NCBI GenBank assembly: GCA_035651635.1
Contig: DASRFK010000104.1
Location: forward strand, 3,806 to 67,805
Direction: 5' to 3'
DNA length: 64,000 nt
Origin: JANXQE01 sp035651635
GTDB taxonomy: Bacteria; Verrucomicrobiota; Verrucomicrobiia; Limisphaerales; UBA8199
The first letter of the stretch is position 1. Every line of letters begins with the position of its first letter. The notes beneath the pieces are model-generated. The model did not search any database and was not told the origin of the DNA. It worked only from the letters and a program-made list of their open reading frames with translations. Below are positions 27,470 through 37,115 of this stretch, piece by piece. The position numbers and the translations under genes are program-made.

Positions 27470-29515
27470 TCACCGTCCATTTCGGCCCGAAGACGAGCTG
27501 GAATGTGAGCTCGACGGTGCGGATGGCGCAGAAGGGGCCGGAGCGGCGGGCCGGGCCGACACGGATGGCGCAGGAGCTGAGGGTTGCGAATACGAGTTCG
27601 GCCGAGATGGGGCTGACCAACTCGGAGCCGAGTAAGAGCGTTGGGGTGTGTAACTGGGAGAATACCGTGGCACTTCGGCCGCCGGTGGGCGCTGCACCGG
27701 CTGATAATTTCTTTCGGTCATATCATTGCGTGCGCCCCCAACGGCTGCGGGCACCGCACCGTTTCCCCGGAACCACGACGGTTGAGGCGAGCTCGACACT
27801 GTTCCTCTCCAGTCAGGCCGTTGGTTCTGATATTGATCCGCCGCCGGCCTTCTTTGTGGGACCTGCTCGTCATCTTGCCCAGGTCTGCCCATCGACCTGG
27901 CCCACTCACCGGCCGTCGAAGCCGATGGAGCTGGATGGGCTGAAGGCGCCGAAGGAGCCGATGGCTGCGACGGGGCTGACGTGGTTCGATTCCTGCCGCC
28001 AATGATCACCAATGAACTGGGTGGAGCAGCCTCGCGTAGCCCTGAAGGTTGAGCACCGCGCAGAATCAGTGGAGAACTTTGCTGCGCCGGCTCGTTCCGA
28101 TCCGCGACCGGGCTCAGGCTATTTGCTGAGCGTGTGCTTCGGGATGACCACGGAGCTGCGATGGCGGGTGTGGCGGGTGCCGGAGCAAATCTGGAAACTG
28201 GCCTCAAAGCAGCTGGCTGGTTTGCGACGTGTGGTCGACCTTCCAGGCGCGGCCGAAAGATCGCCAAGGTCTGGCCGCCCCCTTCGAAGCGCTCGGCCCG
28301 GCCGCCGCTAGTGACCGGCTCAGCCGACTCGCGCAATGCTACGGTGTGAATCGGGCGATGGGTCGCGGCCGCAACGCGTGAGGGCGGCAAGCCGTTGTTA
28401 ATCACGTGATGGCTGTCGCCGCTGATCCGGGTCGCTACAGTCGATTCTCCGTAAACACGCGCCACTTCCTGTCGCGACAACCTGTGCGTTGCGAGTTCCC
28501 GGTCCTGAAAATGGTTCCAATCGACAAAATGATAATGACTCGGCCGCAAACCGAAGTCGTCCCGGTCCCACACCCCGCGGCCGTGGAATGTTAGTCCGAC
28601 GCCGGCGACGTAATGCGCTCCTGGCGGCAGCGGCGCCCACCCGCAATGATGATCGGTGTACCGCCAGCATACCCACGACGGCCCCCACACATGGCCCGGC
28701 ACCCAGCACCAGCCCAGCCGCGAATGACGGAACCACGAACCATAATGGAACGGAGCCCAACCCCACGAATAATCTGATAACCAGTACCAGCCACAATCCG
28801 AGTAGACCCAGTGACCGCAATCGAAGTATGGCTGCCACCCGGAGTTGACCGCCACCGCCGTGGGTTGCCAGCAGCGGCCGTAGCCTTCCACATCGACCCA
28901 ATTGCCATAGGGCGCCAGAGAATCGTAAAACATGTCGCCGGACCCACCCTCTGCCGGCGTTAACGGCGCTTCCACGGGATAGCCTCCAGGACCCTCGGGC
29001 GGAGGCATTTGCTCCGCAGGCGGAGCTGGCATTTGCTCCGGCTCAGGCTGAGGAGGAGGAGCTGTGGCGGCCGCGAAAGAGCCTTTCAATTCCTGATCCC
29101 GTTGGATCATGGCCGTAACCACTGCGCCCGGCACGCCGATGTCGTTGAGGTAAATGATCTCCTCCGCGCCCAGGTTGAACGTGTGAACTGAATTGGTCAC
29201 GTACGCCAGCAACACCGATTCGTTCACGCCTGAATTGGCTAGCTTGATAACTTCGCCAACCGGACCGGTCGGTTTTATCGTGGTTGGCAAAGGTTTTGCC
29301 GCCGACACCAGCGTCGCCGGCGCGTCACTATCCGCGGCCGCGTCCGGCGCCTCCGCCCCCTCCCTGGGCTCCGCCACAGTCTGGTTGATAGAAATCGGGG
29401 CAGGCTCGCCAGTTACACCTGCCGGTTCCGCAACGGTTTGCAGCCGCAAGCCGGTGAAGGACAACATGCTTAAACTGACTCCCAGGTTCCAGGTCAGGTA
29501 AGTCCGGTAGTTCAT
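27470..29515 (-). CDS. Exported DUF6600-type Trp/Gly-rich protein
   Basis: 681 residues. N-terminal hydrophobic segment, then a helical 50-70 residue domain (GEVIKLANSGVNESVLLAYVTNSVHTFNLGAEEIIYL). Around residues 215-360 lies a Trp-rich domain (YGNWVDVEGYGRCWQP, SGWQPYFDCGHWVYSDCGWYWLSDYSWGWAPFHYGSW split over several lines) typical of DUF6600. The C-terminal half is low complexity (Ser/Pro/Ala/Gln), ending Ser-rich. Probably periplasmic or outer-membrane; function unknown. ATG 29515 gives the signal-like start. Confidence 0.7.
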   Translation of the reverse strand: MNYRTYLTWNLGVSLSMLSFTGLRLQTVAEPAGVTGEPAPISINQTVAEPREGAEAPDAAADSDAPATLVSAAKPLPTTIKPTGPVGEVIKLANSGVNESVLLAYVTNSVHTFNLGAEEIIYLNDIGVPGAVVTAMIQRDQELKGSFAAATAPPPQPEPEQMPAPPAEQMPPPEGPGGYPVEAPLTPAEGGSGDMFYDSLAPYGNWVDVEGYGRCWQPTAVAVNSGWQPYFDCGHWVYSDCGWYWLSDYSWGWAPFHYGSWFRHSRLGWCWVPGHVWGPSWVCWRYTDHHCGWAPLPPGAHYVAGVGLTFHGRGVWDRDDFGLRPSHYHFVDWNHFQDRELATHRLSRQEVARVYGESTVATRISGDSHHVINNGLPPSRVAAATHRPIHTVALRESAEPVTSGGRAERFEGGGQTLAIFRPRLEGRPHVANQPAALRPVSRFAPAPATPAIAAPWSSRSTRSANSLSPVADRNEPAQQSSPLILRGAQPSGLREAAPPSSLVIIGGRNRTTSAPSQPSAPSAPSAHPAPSASTAGEWARSMGRPGQDDEQVPQRRPAADQYQNQRPDWRGTVSSSPQPSWFRGNGAVPAAVGGARNDMTERNYQPVQRPPAAEVPRYSPSYTPQRSYSAPSWSAPSRPNSYSQPSAPAPSVSARPAAPAPSAPSAPSSSHSSSSSGRNGR

Positions 29516-29590
29516 ACGGGTTTCCGGTAACAAGCTACGCTGGATTGCGTCACCTGTCACTAGATCCGACTGGATTAGAAGGCCAACTAT

Positions 29591-30265
29591 TCAGAACAAG
29601 AAGCTTAACCCTACCAGTCCGACCACCCCGTTAACCCCGCGGTTGGGGTCGGAAATACCGGCGCAAGACATGTGCAAAAAGCGTGCCTCAAGGGTCAGCG
29701 CTAGGTTGTCGCGCAAAAAGAACTGCGTCCCGACTGTGGCTTGCAAGTTGAACTCGAAGGTGTTGCTCAGGTCCGGTGGCCCAATCGAGGTCGCCGTCAC
29801 GCCTGCCCCCGCATCGAAGTAGGGGACCCATCGCGTGCCGGTGGCGAAGTTGTACCGCAGGTGCGGGGCCAGGCCAATCACCCACTCACTAGAAGGCGAG
29901 TATTCAACCCCGCCGAACAGTTCTCCCCGCAATTCCCAATTTCCACGGTAAAAGCGGCCATCCCCTACTGTATGACTTAGCATGTGGCCGTAGGAAAGGC
30001 TCGTCAGCGCGAGGTCGTGAGCCTGAACGCCGCCCAGAAGCGCGATACCGGTTACCGCCCCGGCCATCATTGAAACATTTTGTGCCGAGGAGCGAAAGCC
30101 TTCGCCGATACCGGCCTCCCAAAGGCTCGGAGCCGGCGTCTCGAGTTTGAACGGTTTGTCGGAGGAACTATTCGTCGCCGTCAGTTCAGCGCCCCGGCAA
30201 GACAGCGCCGAAAGCACGCCTACACCAAACCAAACTTTCCTGGATGTCCACATAGCCCTGCCCAT
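29591..30265 (-). CDS. PagL-like lipid A 3-O-deacylase family outer-membrane protein
   Basis: About 224 residues with a signal peptide ending around SALSCRGA. The beta-barrel C-terminal half carries YNFATGTRWVPYFDAGAGVTATSIGPPDLS and FLHMSCAGISDPNRGVNGVVGLVGLSFLF. PagL's catalytic His and Ser match H and S of HMS; the usual Asn after Ser is Cys here. The terminal Phe fits an outer-membrane barrel. Start is ATG 30265 or ATG 30253. Confidence 0.75.
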   Translation of the reverse strand: MGRAMWTSRKVWFGVGVLSALSCRGAELTATNSSSDKPFKLETPAPSLWEAGIGEGFRSSAQNVSMMAGAVTGIALLGGVQAHDLALTSLSYGHMLSHTVGDGRFYRGNWELRGELFGGVEYSPSSEWVIGLAPHLRYNFATGTRWVPYFDAGAGVTATSIGPPDLSNTFEFNLQATVGTQFFLRDNLALTLEARFLHMSCAGISDPNRGVNGVVGLVGLSFLF

Positions 30266-30444
30266 ACCCAGCCCGCAAGTTTACCGCCGCGGCCAAGAAG
30301 CCGCAAATACCCAGCCCATCACCACAGTCCGGGGAACATGTACCTCTTACGGTCCGAGCACAAACGGGTCTGCAACCCATATATCCCATTGCGGCAAGCA
30401 CGGGCAATCCAAAACCCAAAGCCGATCCTCGCATCACCCGTAGC

Positions 30445-33135
30445 TCATTCAACTCGCAGCGCCACCATCAGATTGACCTTGGTAGCGCGGCGAGCCGGGA
30501 TATAGCAGGCCATCAAAGCCACCACGCAAAGTGTCAACGTTACGGTGACAATTGTTAACGGATCAGTAGGCGCGACCTTGAAAAGCACGCTGGTTAGAAT
30601 TCGGGTCAAAGCAAGTGATCCCAAAAGCCCGATGAACGCGCCGATGAGGGCCAAGCGCATCCCTTGCCCCACCACGAGATTGAGAACCGCGAATCGTTGG
30701 GCGCCAAGTGCCACGCGCACCCCGATCTCCCTTTCCCGCTGAGTGACGGTGAATGAGAGCAGGCCATAAAGCCCGATGATGGCCAAAACCAGCGCGAGAA
30801 CGGCAAACCCCCCAAGCAAGAGCAGATTAAGTGTATCCGGCGCAACGTTATGCTCGCGCATTTCTTTCATCGTCGATATCCCGAAAATGGGCAGGGCCGG
30901 GTCCAACTGAGAGACCTGCTGGCGAACCGTGCCCAGCAGGGCGGCGGGGTCACTTGCTGTTTTGACCACCACAGCCATATTCCCAACCGTTTGCTGATAT
31001 ATGGGAAAATACGCCTGCACCAACCCTCCTCGCTCGCTTAAGCGATTCTCCTTAACGCGTCCGACCACACCCACTATGGTCGCGACCGGTTGTTTCTCGC
31101 GTTCTCCCCAGGGAATCCGGACACGCTGGCCGAGTGGATTCTGGTTGGGCCAATAGCGCTTGGCGAATTCTTCATCAATGATGATTGAGTCGAGTCCGGC
31201 TCCCCACTCATTACCCGATGACGTTCCCTTCAGATGCTCGCGATTGTCCTGTTCCGTGAAATCGCGTCCTTGAAGAAGTGGAATGCCCATGGCCTGAAAA
31301 TAATCGGGCGCAACGAGATGAAACTGCAGCGAGGGTTGAAGATGAGGCGGTGGCTCGGGCCTCCCTTCAATCACGAAGCGCATATCCCAACCGCCTTCAT
31401 GCAGGGGAATTGAATTCTGTGAGGCAAGGCTCGCGGCCCGCACCCCTGGCAAGGCACGCAATTTTTCGCGCAGAGCTTGGCAAAAAAGAACCTCCTGCTC
31501 GACCGTTTGATACTTGCCTTCGGGGAAGCTGATATGAAACGTCAAAACGCGGTCGACTTCGAAACCAGGATTGACCTGCATAAGTCGATGAAAGCTAAGG
31601 AGCAGCAACCCGGCACCGACCAGGAGAACGAAAGTCAGGGCAACTTCTGCGATCACAAGCCCTTGCCGCAATCCCGCACGACCGGATGTGGTCCCACGCC
31701 CGGTTTCCTTAAGAGCGCCCCGCAAATCGACCCGGCGCGCATGCCATGCTGGGGCCAGGCCGAATAAAATGCCGGTGACTACCGCCACCAGGCCCGAGAA
31801 CAGAAGCACGCCCAGGTCTAGTCTGACTTCGCCCACGCGTGGCATGTTGTCGCCGGCAACCACTGTCACGACACGGAGGACGCCTTTGGCAAAAAGCAAG
31901 CCGACTATTGCGCCCAGGAGGGCTAGCAAGCCGCTTTCCGCGAGTAATTGTCGCGTAATTCGCCATCGGCCCGCTCCCAATGCCCCGCGCACAGCCATTT
32001 CTTTCTCGCGGGCCGCCGCGCGCGCGAGCAAAAGGCTGGCCACGTTGGCGCAAGCAATCACCAACACAAAACTAACCGCGCCGAGCAGAATCCAAAGTGC
32101 CTGCCGGATGTTTCCAACCTGGTTATCCAGCAACCTGTCGATCTGCACACGCCGGGTCTTGTTGGATTCCGGGTACTGTTGTTCCAGGCGAACAGCCACT
32201 ACCTCCAAATCGGCTCGCGCGTTTTCGAGAGTAACTCCACGTTTGAGACGGGCCAATCCGAACAGTCCCGGATGATTGTCTCGCTTCTGCCAACTGGAAT
32301 CGGCGCAATAAGGCCCCACCGGTACCCACACATCCACTTTGCTGGGAAACTCAAATCCCGCGGGCATGACTCCCAAGATTGTACGAGGTTTCCCATTGAG
32401 ACTGATGGTTTTATTGAGAATTCCGGCCTGACCGCCAAATCGATTCTGCCAAAGCGCGTGGCTGATCACAGCTACCGGCGGGGCGCCGGGCTTGTCTTCG
32501 TCCTCGCGGAAAACCCTCCCGAGTTCCGGTTGCGTGCGCAAGGCCGCAAACACCTCTGCCGACATCGGCGACCCCGCGAGCCGGACAGGCTCGCCTGCGC
32601 CAGTGAGTGTAAAATTTTCTCCACTGTAAACACCAAATTTTTCAAAGGCCGATTGCTGATCCTTCCAATCGGTGAAATTGGGAAATGATAGCGATCCTCC
32701 GGACCAATCCGGCCCCCGCTCGCACAACCAAACCAATTGGCCGGAGTCGGGATAAGCTAGCGGACGCAAGAGTACCGCGTCCACCAGGCTGAAAATGGCG
32801 GTGTTCGCGCCAATACCCAGCGCGAGAGTGAGCACGGCCACGGCAGCGAACCCGGGGTTCTTGCGCAATTGCCGCGCTCCGAAGCGGATGTCCTGCAACA
32901 ATGTTTCCAATAGGGGCAAGCCGCGTTGGTCTCGGTAGAACTCCTTCATGGACTCGATCCCTCCGAATTGGATCATCGCCTGGCGGCGCGCCTCGTCAGG
33001 TGTCATGCCCAATCCAAGATGATCTTCGATACTCATCTGTAGGTGGCTCTCGATCTCATCATCGAGGTCTCGATTCTTGCGCTCTTTGTTAAAAAAGCCG
33101 CCCAACCTCACAATCCATCCGCGCAGCCTTCTCAT
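30445..33135 (-). CDS. ADOP-type ABC transporter permease (MacB-like)
   Basis: 896 residues. The N-terminal HAAS-like region (FFNKERKNRDLDDEIESHLQ...DEARRQAMIQFGG) precedes a MacB periplasmic core and two FtsX permease units (NPGFAAVAVLTLALGIGANTAIFSLV near residue 95; AVLALVLAIIGLYGLLSFTVTQREREIGVRVALGA near 790). This is the 'acidobacterial duplicated orphan permease' plan. ATG 33135 overlaps the stop of the PadR gene (ATGA); the open frame extends further upstream only through PadR. No ATPase gene is beside it, consistent with 'orphan'. Confidence 0.88.
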   Translation of the reverse strand: MRRLRGWIVRLGGFFNKERKNRDLDDEIESHLQMSIEDHLGLGMTPDEARRQAMIQFGGIESMKEFYRDQRGLPLLETLLQDIRFGARQLRKNPGFAAVAVLTLALGIGANTAIFSLVDAVLLRPLAYPDSGQLVWLCERGPDWSGGSLSFPNFTDWKDQQSAFEKFGVYSGENFTLTGAGEPVRLAGSPMSAEVFAALRTQPELGRVFREDEDKPGAPPVAVISHALWQNRFGGQAGILNKTISLNGKPRTILGVMPAGFEFPSKVDVWVPVGPYCADSSWQKRDNHPGLFGLARLKRGVTLENARADLEVVAVRLEQQYPESNKTRRVQIDRLLDNQVGNIRQALWILLGAVSFVLVIACANVASLLLARAAAREKEMAVRGALGAGRWRITRQLLAESGLLALLGAIVGLLFAKGVLRVVTVVAGDNMPRVGEVRLDLGVLLFSGLVAVVTGILFGLAPAWHARRVDLRGALKETGRGTTSGRAGLRQGLVIAEVALTFVLLVGAGLLLLSFHRLMQVNPGFEVDRVLTFHISFPEGKYQTVEQEVLFCQALREKLRALPGVRAASLASQNSIPLHEGGWDMRFVIEGRPEPPPHLQPSLQFHLVAPDYFQAMGIPLLQGRDFTEQDNREHLKGTSSGNEWGAGLDSIIIDEEFAKRYWPNQNPLGQRVRIPWGEREKQPVATIVGVVGRVKENRLSERGGLVQAYFPIYQQTVGNMAVVVKTASDPAALLGTVRQQVSQLDPALPIFGISTMKEMREHNVAPDTLNLLLLGGFAVLALVLAIIGLYGLLSFTVTQREREIGVRVALGAQRFAVLNLVVGQGMRLALIGAFIGLLGSLALTRILTSVLFKVAPTDPLTIVTVTLTLCVVALMACYIPARRATKVNLMVALRVE

Positions 33136-33476
33136 GCCAGACCTTCTTTTGGATTCAGGAAGCTGGCCAGAATGGCAGTCATCTGTTCCCATTCCTGGGT
33201 TTGCTTCTGGATCTGTTTTCGGCCGGCACGAGTTAACTGGTAATACTTCGCCTTCCGATTCCTCTCCGAGAGCCCCCATTCCGAAGTGAGGTAGCCCTCC
33301 TGCTCCAACTTGAGCAAAGCCGGGTAGAGCGTGCCGTAGTTGACGGACAATAAGTCGGCACTGGTCCGCTCAATCTGGCGAGCGATCCCGTAGCCGTGTA
33401 ACGAACCGGCACGTTCGAGCGTTTTCAAAACCATCAACGCCAAAGTCCCTTGCCAAACCTCAGCTTTGTCATTCAT
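33132..33476 (-). CDS. PadR-family transcriptional regulator
   Basis: 114 residues: winged-helix domain LALMVLKTLERAGSLHGYGIARQIERTSADLLSVNYGTLYPALLKLEQEGYLTSEW, then an RKAKYYQLTRAGRKQI wing and a C-terminal helix. PadR proteins repress neighbouring genes until an effector binds. Coupled to the ADOP permease by ATGA overlap. ATG 33476 is chosen because it begins just before the conserved domain; the open frame upstream crosses the intergenic palindrome. A perfect 8-bp palindrome lies 21 nt upstream. Confidence 0.88.
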   Translation of the reverse strand: MNDKAEVWQGTLALMVLKTLERAGSLHGYGIARQIERTSADLLSVNYGTLYPALLKLEQEGYLTSEWGLSERNRKAKYYQLTRAGRKQIQKQTQEWEQMTAILASFLNPKEGLA

Positions 33477-33496
33477 GGACGAGAAACTATCGCTTC

Positions 33497-33517
33497 TCCT
33501 ATTGGAATGCAATAGGA
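33497..33517. promoter_or_regulatory. Candidate PadR operator
   Basis: TCCTATTG - 5 nt - CAATAGGA is a perfect inverted repeat 21 nt from the PadR start codon, between the PadR and F420-reductase-like genes. Autoregulation is the family rule, so an operator is likely; binding is inferred. Confidence 0.6.
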
Positions 33518-33608
33518 ACAAACTTTTCCTCGCATGGCTTGTGAATCGGGTTTTCCTGAACGAAGTTCTCCAGGTTTGAACAATTAATGAACCTGAAGGG
33601 AGAATGGC

Positions 33609-34316
33609 ATGAAAGGAAAAATGAAAATTGGAATCATTGGAGTTGGGAATATTGGTTCGGCCCTGACCCGGCATTTCACCCGTCTGGGTCACGATGTGGT
33701 GGTCGCAAATTCGCGCGGTCCCGAAACCCTTACCAACCTGGCCAAGGAGACTGGCGCCAGGCCCGTGCAGGTCTCTGAAGTGCCCCACGGACGGGATCTA
33801 GTTGTGGTGACCATTCCCGAAGGCAAAATTCCGGAGTTGCCGCGGGACCTGTTCAAGAACGCTCCCCCAAATCTGATCGTCGTTGATACCGGCAACTATT
33901 ACCCGCGCCAACGGGATGGGAAAATTGAGGGCATCGAGAACGGCTTGGTCGAAAGCCGTTGGGTGGAGCAACAATTGGGGCGCCCGGTCATTAAGGTGTT
34001 CAACAATATTTACGCCGAACATTTGGCCAATCGGGGCAAACCTGCGGGAACCCAGGACCGCATCGCTCTGCCTGTTGCAGGCGATGATCCCAAAGCCAAG
34101 CAAGTGGTGATGGACCTGGTCAATGACATGGGATTTGATGCCGTCGATGCAGGGGGACTGGATGAGTCCTGGCGGCAACAGCCCGGAACTCCCGTCTACG
34201 CTGAAGATTTTGACGCTGCCGGAGTTCGCCGGGCTTTGGCACAGGCAAACCCAGAGCGGAAGCCAGAATGGCGTGCTACCCCCAAAAGCCCCGGTACCTA
34301 CAACGCACCCAAATGA
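33609..34316 (+). CDS. NADP/F420-dependent oxidoreductase-like protein (FNO/NADPH reductase fold)
   Basis: 235 residues with a Rossmann motif KIGIIGVGNIGSALTRHFTRLGHDVVVANSRG. Mid-protein features are LIVVDTGNYYPRQRDGKIEGI and VIKVFNNIYAEHL, typical of the F420-dependent NADP reductase-like family (often NADP-only in bacteria). Cofactor identity beyond a dinucleotide is unknown. ATG 33609 follows AAGGGAGA. Divergent from padR across a 132-nt region. Confidence 0.82.
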   Translation: MKGKMKIGIIGVGNIGSALTRHFTRLGHDVVVANSRGPETLTNLAKETGARPVQVSEVPHGRDLVVVTIPEGKIPELPRDLFKNAPPNLIVVDTGNYYPRQRDGKIEGIENGLVESRWVEQQLGRPVIKVFNNIYAEHLANRGKPAGTQDRIALPVAGDDPKAKQVVMDLVNDMGFDAVDAGGLDESWRQQPGTPVYAEDFDAAGVRRALAQANPERKPEWRATPKSPGTYNAPK

Positions 34317-34407
34317 AGATAACTTCGATGAGGACCCATCACGAGCAGAGCGCGCCCAGCTAATAGCGGAACGCGCCAGAGGATTTAGGGGAAATGGGCT
34401 GCGCGCC

Positions 34408-35100
34408 TCAGAAAAGCCAGCGCAAGCCAACGCAAAACAGGCCGCAAATGAGCGATCCAAGGCCAAGCACAACCGCGCCAGGAAGGCGTTTCTGAGGAAT
34501 CTCGAGCCACATATACAAGCTGCTCAGAACCATGAAAATTAATCCGATTGCGATGGCATCTATCGAAAATGCCCACAAAGTAGTCAGTGCCCAATCGCGC
34601 TGGTTGCGAGGGTCGTCCATTTGAACGCCCGTAAACGCGTGCAGCGCTTTGATCACTCCCCAAAGATTCACATCACTTTGCTGCACGGTAACTCGCTTCC
34701 GTGCAAAATCGGCCTTGATGAAAAAGAAGTGGCCCGGACGCCTGACTTGGAACTCAAATTGATTGGGATCCGTCCTTGTGGTCGTCCACAAGATCTCGCC
34801 CCGAATGGCAAGTTGTGTCATGATTTGGCGCGCCTGTGCTAGGTCGCCCTTCACCTCAAGCACGGGGCCGGCAATCTCGCGCTCATAATTCGTCTGCTTT
34901 CGGTTCTTCCAGAATTCCGTAAAGCTCCAGGTCGGATGGTTCAGGATGAGGCCGCTGAAGGCAAACAGCCATATGAAGAAGAGCAGAAACAATCCGCTGT
35001 AGAAATGCAGCTTGCGATTCCAGCGCTCGAATCCGGCTTGGAACCGAGGAACATTGGGCGGTTTGCCTGGACCACCTCTGGGTTCAATGAACGAGGGCAT
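34408..35100 (-). CDS. PepSY-associated TM protein, C-terminal partner of a pair
   Basis: A 230-residue membrane protein: PFSFIE-like N-terminus then RKLHFYSGLFLLFFIWLFAFSGLILNHPTWSF, a soluble PepSY-like part, and C-terminal helices (AFSIDAIAIGLIFMVLSSLYMWL, PGAVVLGLGSLICGLFCVGLRWLF). ATG 35100 lies 17 nt inside the end of the upstream PepSY-like gene, so the pair is probably one functional unit. PepSY TM proteins occur with iron/siderophore reductase systems; here the role is open. Confidence 0.75.
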   Translation of the reverse strand: MPSFIEPRGGPGKPPNVPRFQAGFERWNRKLHFYSGLFLLFFIWLFAFSGLILNHPTWSFTEFWKNRKQTNYEREIAGPVLEVKGDLAQARQIMTQLAIRGEILWTTTRTDPNQFEFQVRRPGHFFFIKADFARKRVTVQQSDVNLWGVIKALHAFTGVQMDDPRNQRDWALTTLWAFSIDAIAIGLIFMVLSSLYMWLEIPQKRLPGAVVLGLGSLICGLFCVGLRWLF

Positions 35101-35713
35101 ACGCCATTGCAAAAAACGATAATGCCCCCGCGAAAAGCAGAACAACTCCCACCCTTCGTTCAGCGCGCAGCACATACCACAAATAAATGCCGCTCACCGA
35201 GATAAACAGAATCAGGTAAACGGTTGCGTCCGCCATCCAACGCCAGGCCCTCATATAAAACCAGTTCATCCGGATATCCGGCCCGTGTTGACCTGGAGAT
35301 TTATGGAGCGTCACCAGGGCATTCGCCAAACCTGCTTCACGGGTCACGATGGTCGCCTCACGGTTGGCAAGACTGATACTTACGGTCGTCTCGCGTCCAG
35401 GGATCGTTACGGGTATAATAAGCTTTTCCTCTTTCACCATATGCCGAACGAATCCAACCTCGCCACGAACGCCCGCCTTCTTCAGAGTCGGCTTGAGCGC
35501 ATCGATGAGTGGTCGCCCCGAGAGCGTCGCCAGATCGTCTGGAAGCGGCAAGGCTGAGACGGTGCGGGTACTGGTAGTTTCGGAAACGATCCTCGGCAGC
35601 CAGGAGTGCACCAGAAAAAACACACTGATGGCAAACACGAGCACAAATGGACTGATGAAAAGCCCTAAGTACAGGTGAAGATCTCGAATCAGCCTATAAA
35701 ATCGCACTCTCAT
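35084..35713 (-). CDS. PepSY-associated TM protein, N-terminal partner of a pair
   Basis: 209 residues: helix 1 (LYLGLFISPFVLVFAISVFFLVHSWL), a periplasmic PepSY-like region (LIDALKPTLKKAGVRGEVGF), then helices (TVYLILFISVSGIYLWYVL, VGVVLLFAGALSFFAMAYALV). ATG 35713. It overlaps the next PepSY gene, and a contiguous homologue would be worth comparing, since the two could be a split version of a single ~450-residue family member. Confidence 0.75.
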   Translation of the reverse strand: MRVRFYRLIRDLHLYLGLFISPFVLVFAISVFFLVHSWLPRIVSETTSTRTVSALPLPDDLATLSGRPLIDALKPTLKKAGVRGEVGFVRHMVKEEKLIIPVTIPGRETTVSISLANREATIVTREAGLANALVTLHKSPGQHGPDIRMNWFYMRAWRWMADATVYLILFISVSGIYLWYVLRAERRVGVVLLFAGALSFFAMAYALVH

Positions 35714-35800
35714 TCGGCCTGGGCCCCTTCCGCATCTACAACTCCCGCTCGATCATCGCGGTAGGAAAATCTCGCTTGAAGGGGTGACATTTCGATGCGG

Positions 35801-36124
35801 TTAATAGTCGCAGGTTATAACCAGGAGAAAAAATCCGCAAAGCCAAGATTTGTCGGTTCCCATTCCAGCAAACGGGTGATCATATCTGTTTGGATGGTCC
35901 CTGGCGAAACAGTGTTCACCCGGATCCGACGGGAGAAAAACGGCAGCGCCGGCTACATCCTGAGGCTGACCAATGCGGCCAAATGTTGTTTGAGACTCGA
36001 CGTGTTTACGCAAATCGCTCTCAGTAATGCCGATCGCGCGTGCACCTTCGGTCTCGACCATGCCAGGCCGGATCGCGTTGACACAGGTTCCGCGAGGACC
36101 GAGTTCCGGTGCTAGCGAGCGCGA
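35801..36124 (-). pseudogene. Joined remnants of short-chain dehydrogenase genes
   Basis: On the minus strand, directly after the hydrolase stop, one frame reads SLAPELGPRGTCVNAIRPGMVETEG...FGRIGQPQDVAGAAVFL, the C-terminal third of a classical SDR. The neighbouring frame then reads VNTVSPGTIQTDMITRLLEWEP, the same SDR region (VN-x-SPG) from another copy. No Rossmann GxxxGIG or YxxxK is present. Two different SDR tails seem to have been joined and frameshifted. Confidence 0.7.
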
Positions 36125-36946
36125 TCAGGACTTGATAAAGGCTAAAAGATCCTCATTCACCTGCTCTTTCTGTGTGGTGCACATCCCGTGCGGAGCGCCT
36201 TTGTAAACTTTGAGCTTGGCGTTTCTGACCAGGTTGGCTGAAAGCATGGCGGAATCCGCAATCGGCACGATCTGGTCATCGTCCCCGTGCAAGATCAACG
36301 TTGGGACATCGATCTTCTTGAGATCCTCAGTTTGATCGGTTTCAGAAAACGCCTTGATGCAGAAATAGCAAGCGGGCAGCCCCGCCATCATTCCCTGCAT
36401 CCAAAACGAATCCCGTACCCCCTGGGACACCTTTGCATCCGGCCGGTTATAGCCGTAAAAAGGCATCGTGAGATCCATGAAGAACTGTGATCGGTCAGCC
36501 AGAACTCCGTTGCGAATTTGGTCGAAAACATCCTTCGGCAACCCGCCTGGGTTCGCCTTGGTCTTGAGCATGAGTGGCGGCACCGCGCCAATCAGCACTG
36601 CTTTGGCTACTCGCACCGTGCCATGTCGGCCGATGTAACGCGCGACCTCCCCACCGCCGGTGGAGTGCCCCACATGAATGGCATCCTTTAGGTCCAGCGT
36701 GTTGACCAGTGCCGCAAGATCGTCGGCGTAAGTGTCCATATCATTTCCTTGCCAGGGTTGGCTGGACCGCCCGTGTCCGCGACGATCATGCGCGATGCAT
36801 CGGTAACCGCGCGAAGCCAGGAAGAACATCTGATCCTCGAATGCATCGGCCGTCAGAGGCCATCCATGGCTAAACACGACCGGTTGGCCTGAGCCCCAGT
36901 CCTTATAATAGATCTCGGTTCCGTCTTGGGTCTTAAACGTGCTCAT
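36125..36946 (-). CDS. Alpha/beta hydrolase, non-heme chloroperoxidase/esterase-like
   Basis: 273 residues. FSHGWPLTADAFEDQM forms the oxyanion region, HVGHSTGGGEVARYIGRHG holds the nucleophile Ser, LILHGDDDQIVPIADSA the Asp region, and APHGMCTTQKEQVNEDLLAFI the catalytic His. This is the pattern of cofactor-free haloperoxidases and arylesterases. ATG 36946, with AAAGG upstream. Neighbours are stress enzymes; substrate unknown. Confidence 0.85.
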   Translation of the reverse strand: MSTFKTQDGTEIYYKDWGSGQPVVFSHGWPLTADAFEDQMFFLASRGYRCIAHDRRGHGRSSQPWQGNDMDTYADDLAALVNTLDLKDAIHVGHSTGGGEVARYIGRHGTVRVAKAVLIGAVPPLMLKTKANPGGLPKDVFDQIRNGVLADRSQFFMDLTMPFYGYNRPDAKVSQGVRDSFWMQGMMAGLPACYFCIKAFSETDQTEDLKKIDVPTLILHGDDDQIVPIADSAMLSANLVRNAKLKVYKGAPHGMCTTQKEQVNEDLLAFIKS

Positions 36947-37115
36947 GGAATGCTGCCTTTCGTTTGTGCTTCGTGCGAATCCTTTCACTGACTAAAACGA
37001 AATTTCATTTGAAAAGAGCCAACGTGGACAACCGTTATGGCGAGGACATAAGCTGGCAGTACACCTAACGCCGTTATGTTCTGTCGCGTTCACTCCGGCT
37101 TGCCGGTTATTCAGG

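Noticed and set aside
27505..28311. Plus-strand frames opposite the DUF6600 gene
   Set aside because: Shadow frames over the low-complexity C-terminal half of a convincing minus-strand gene.
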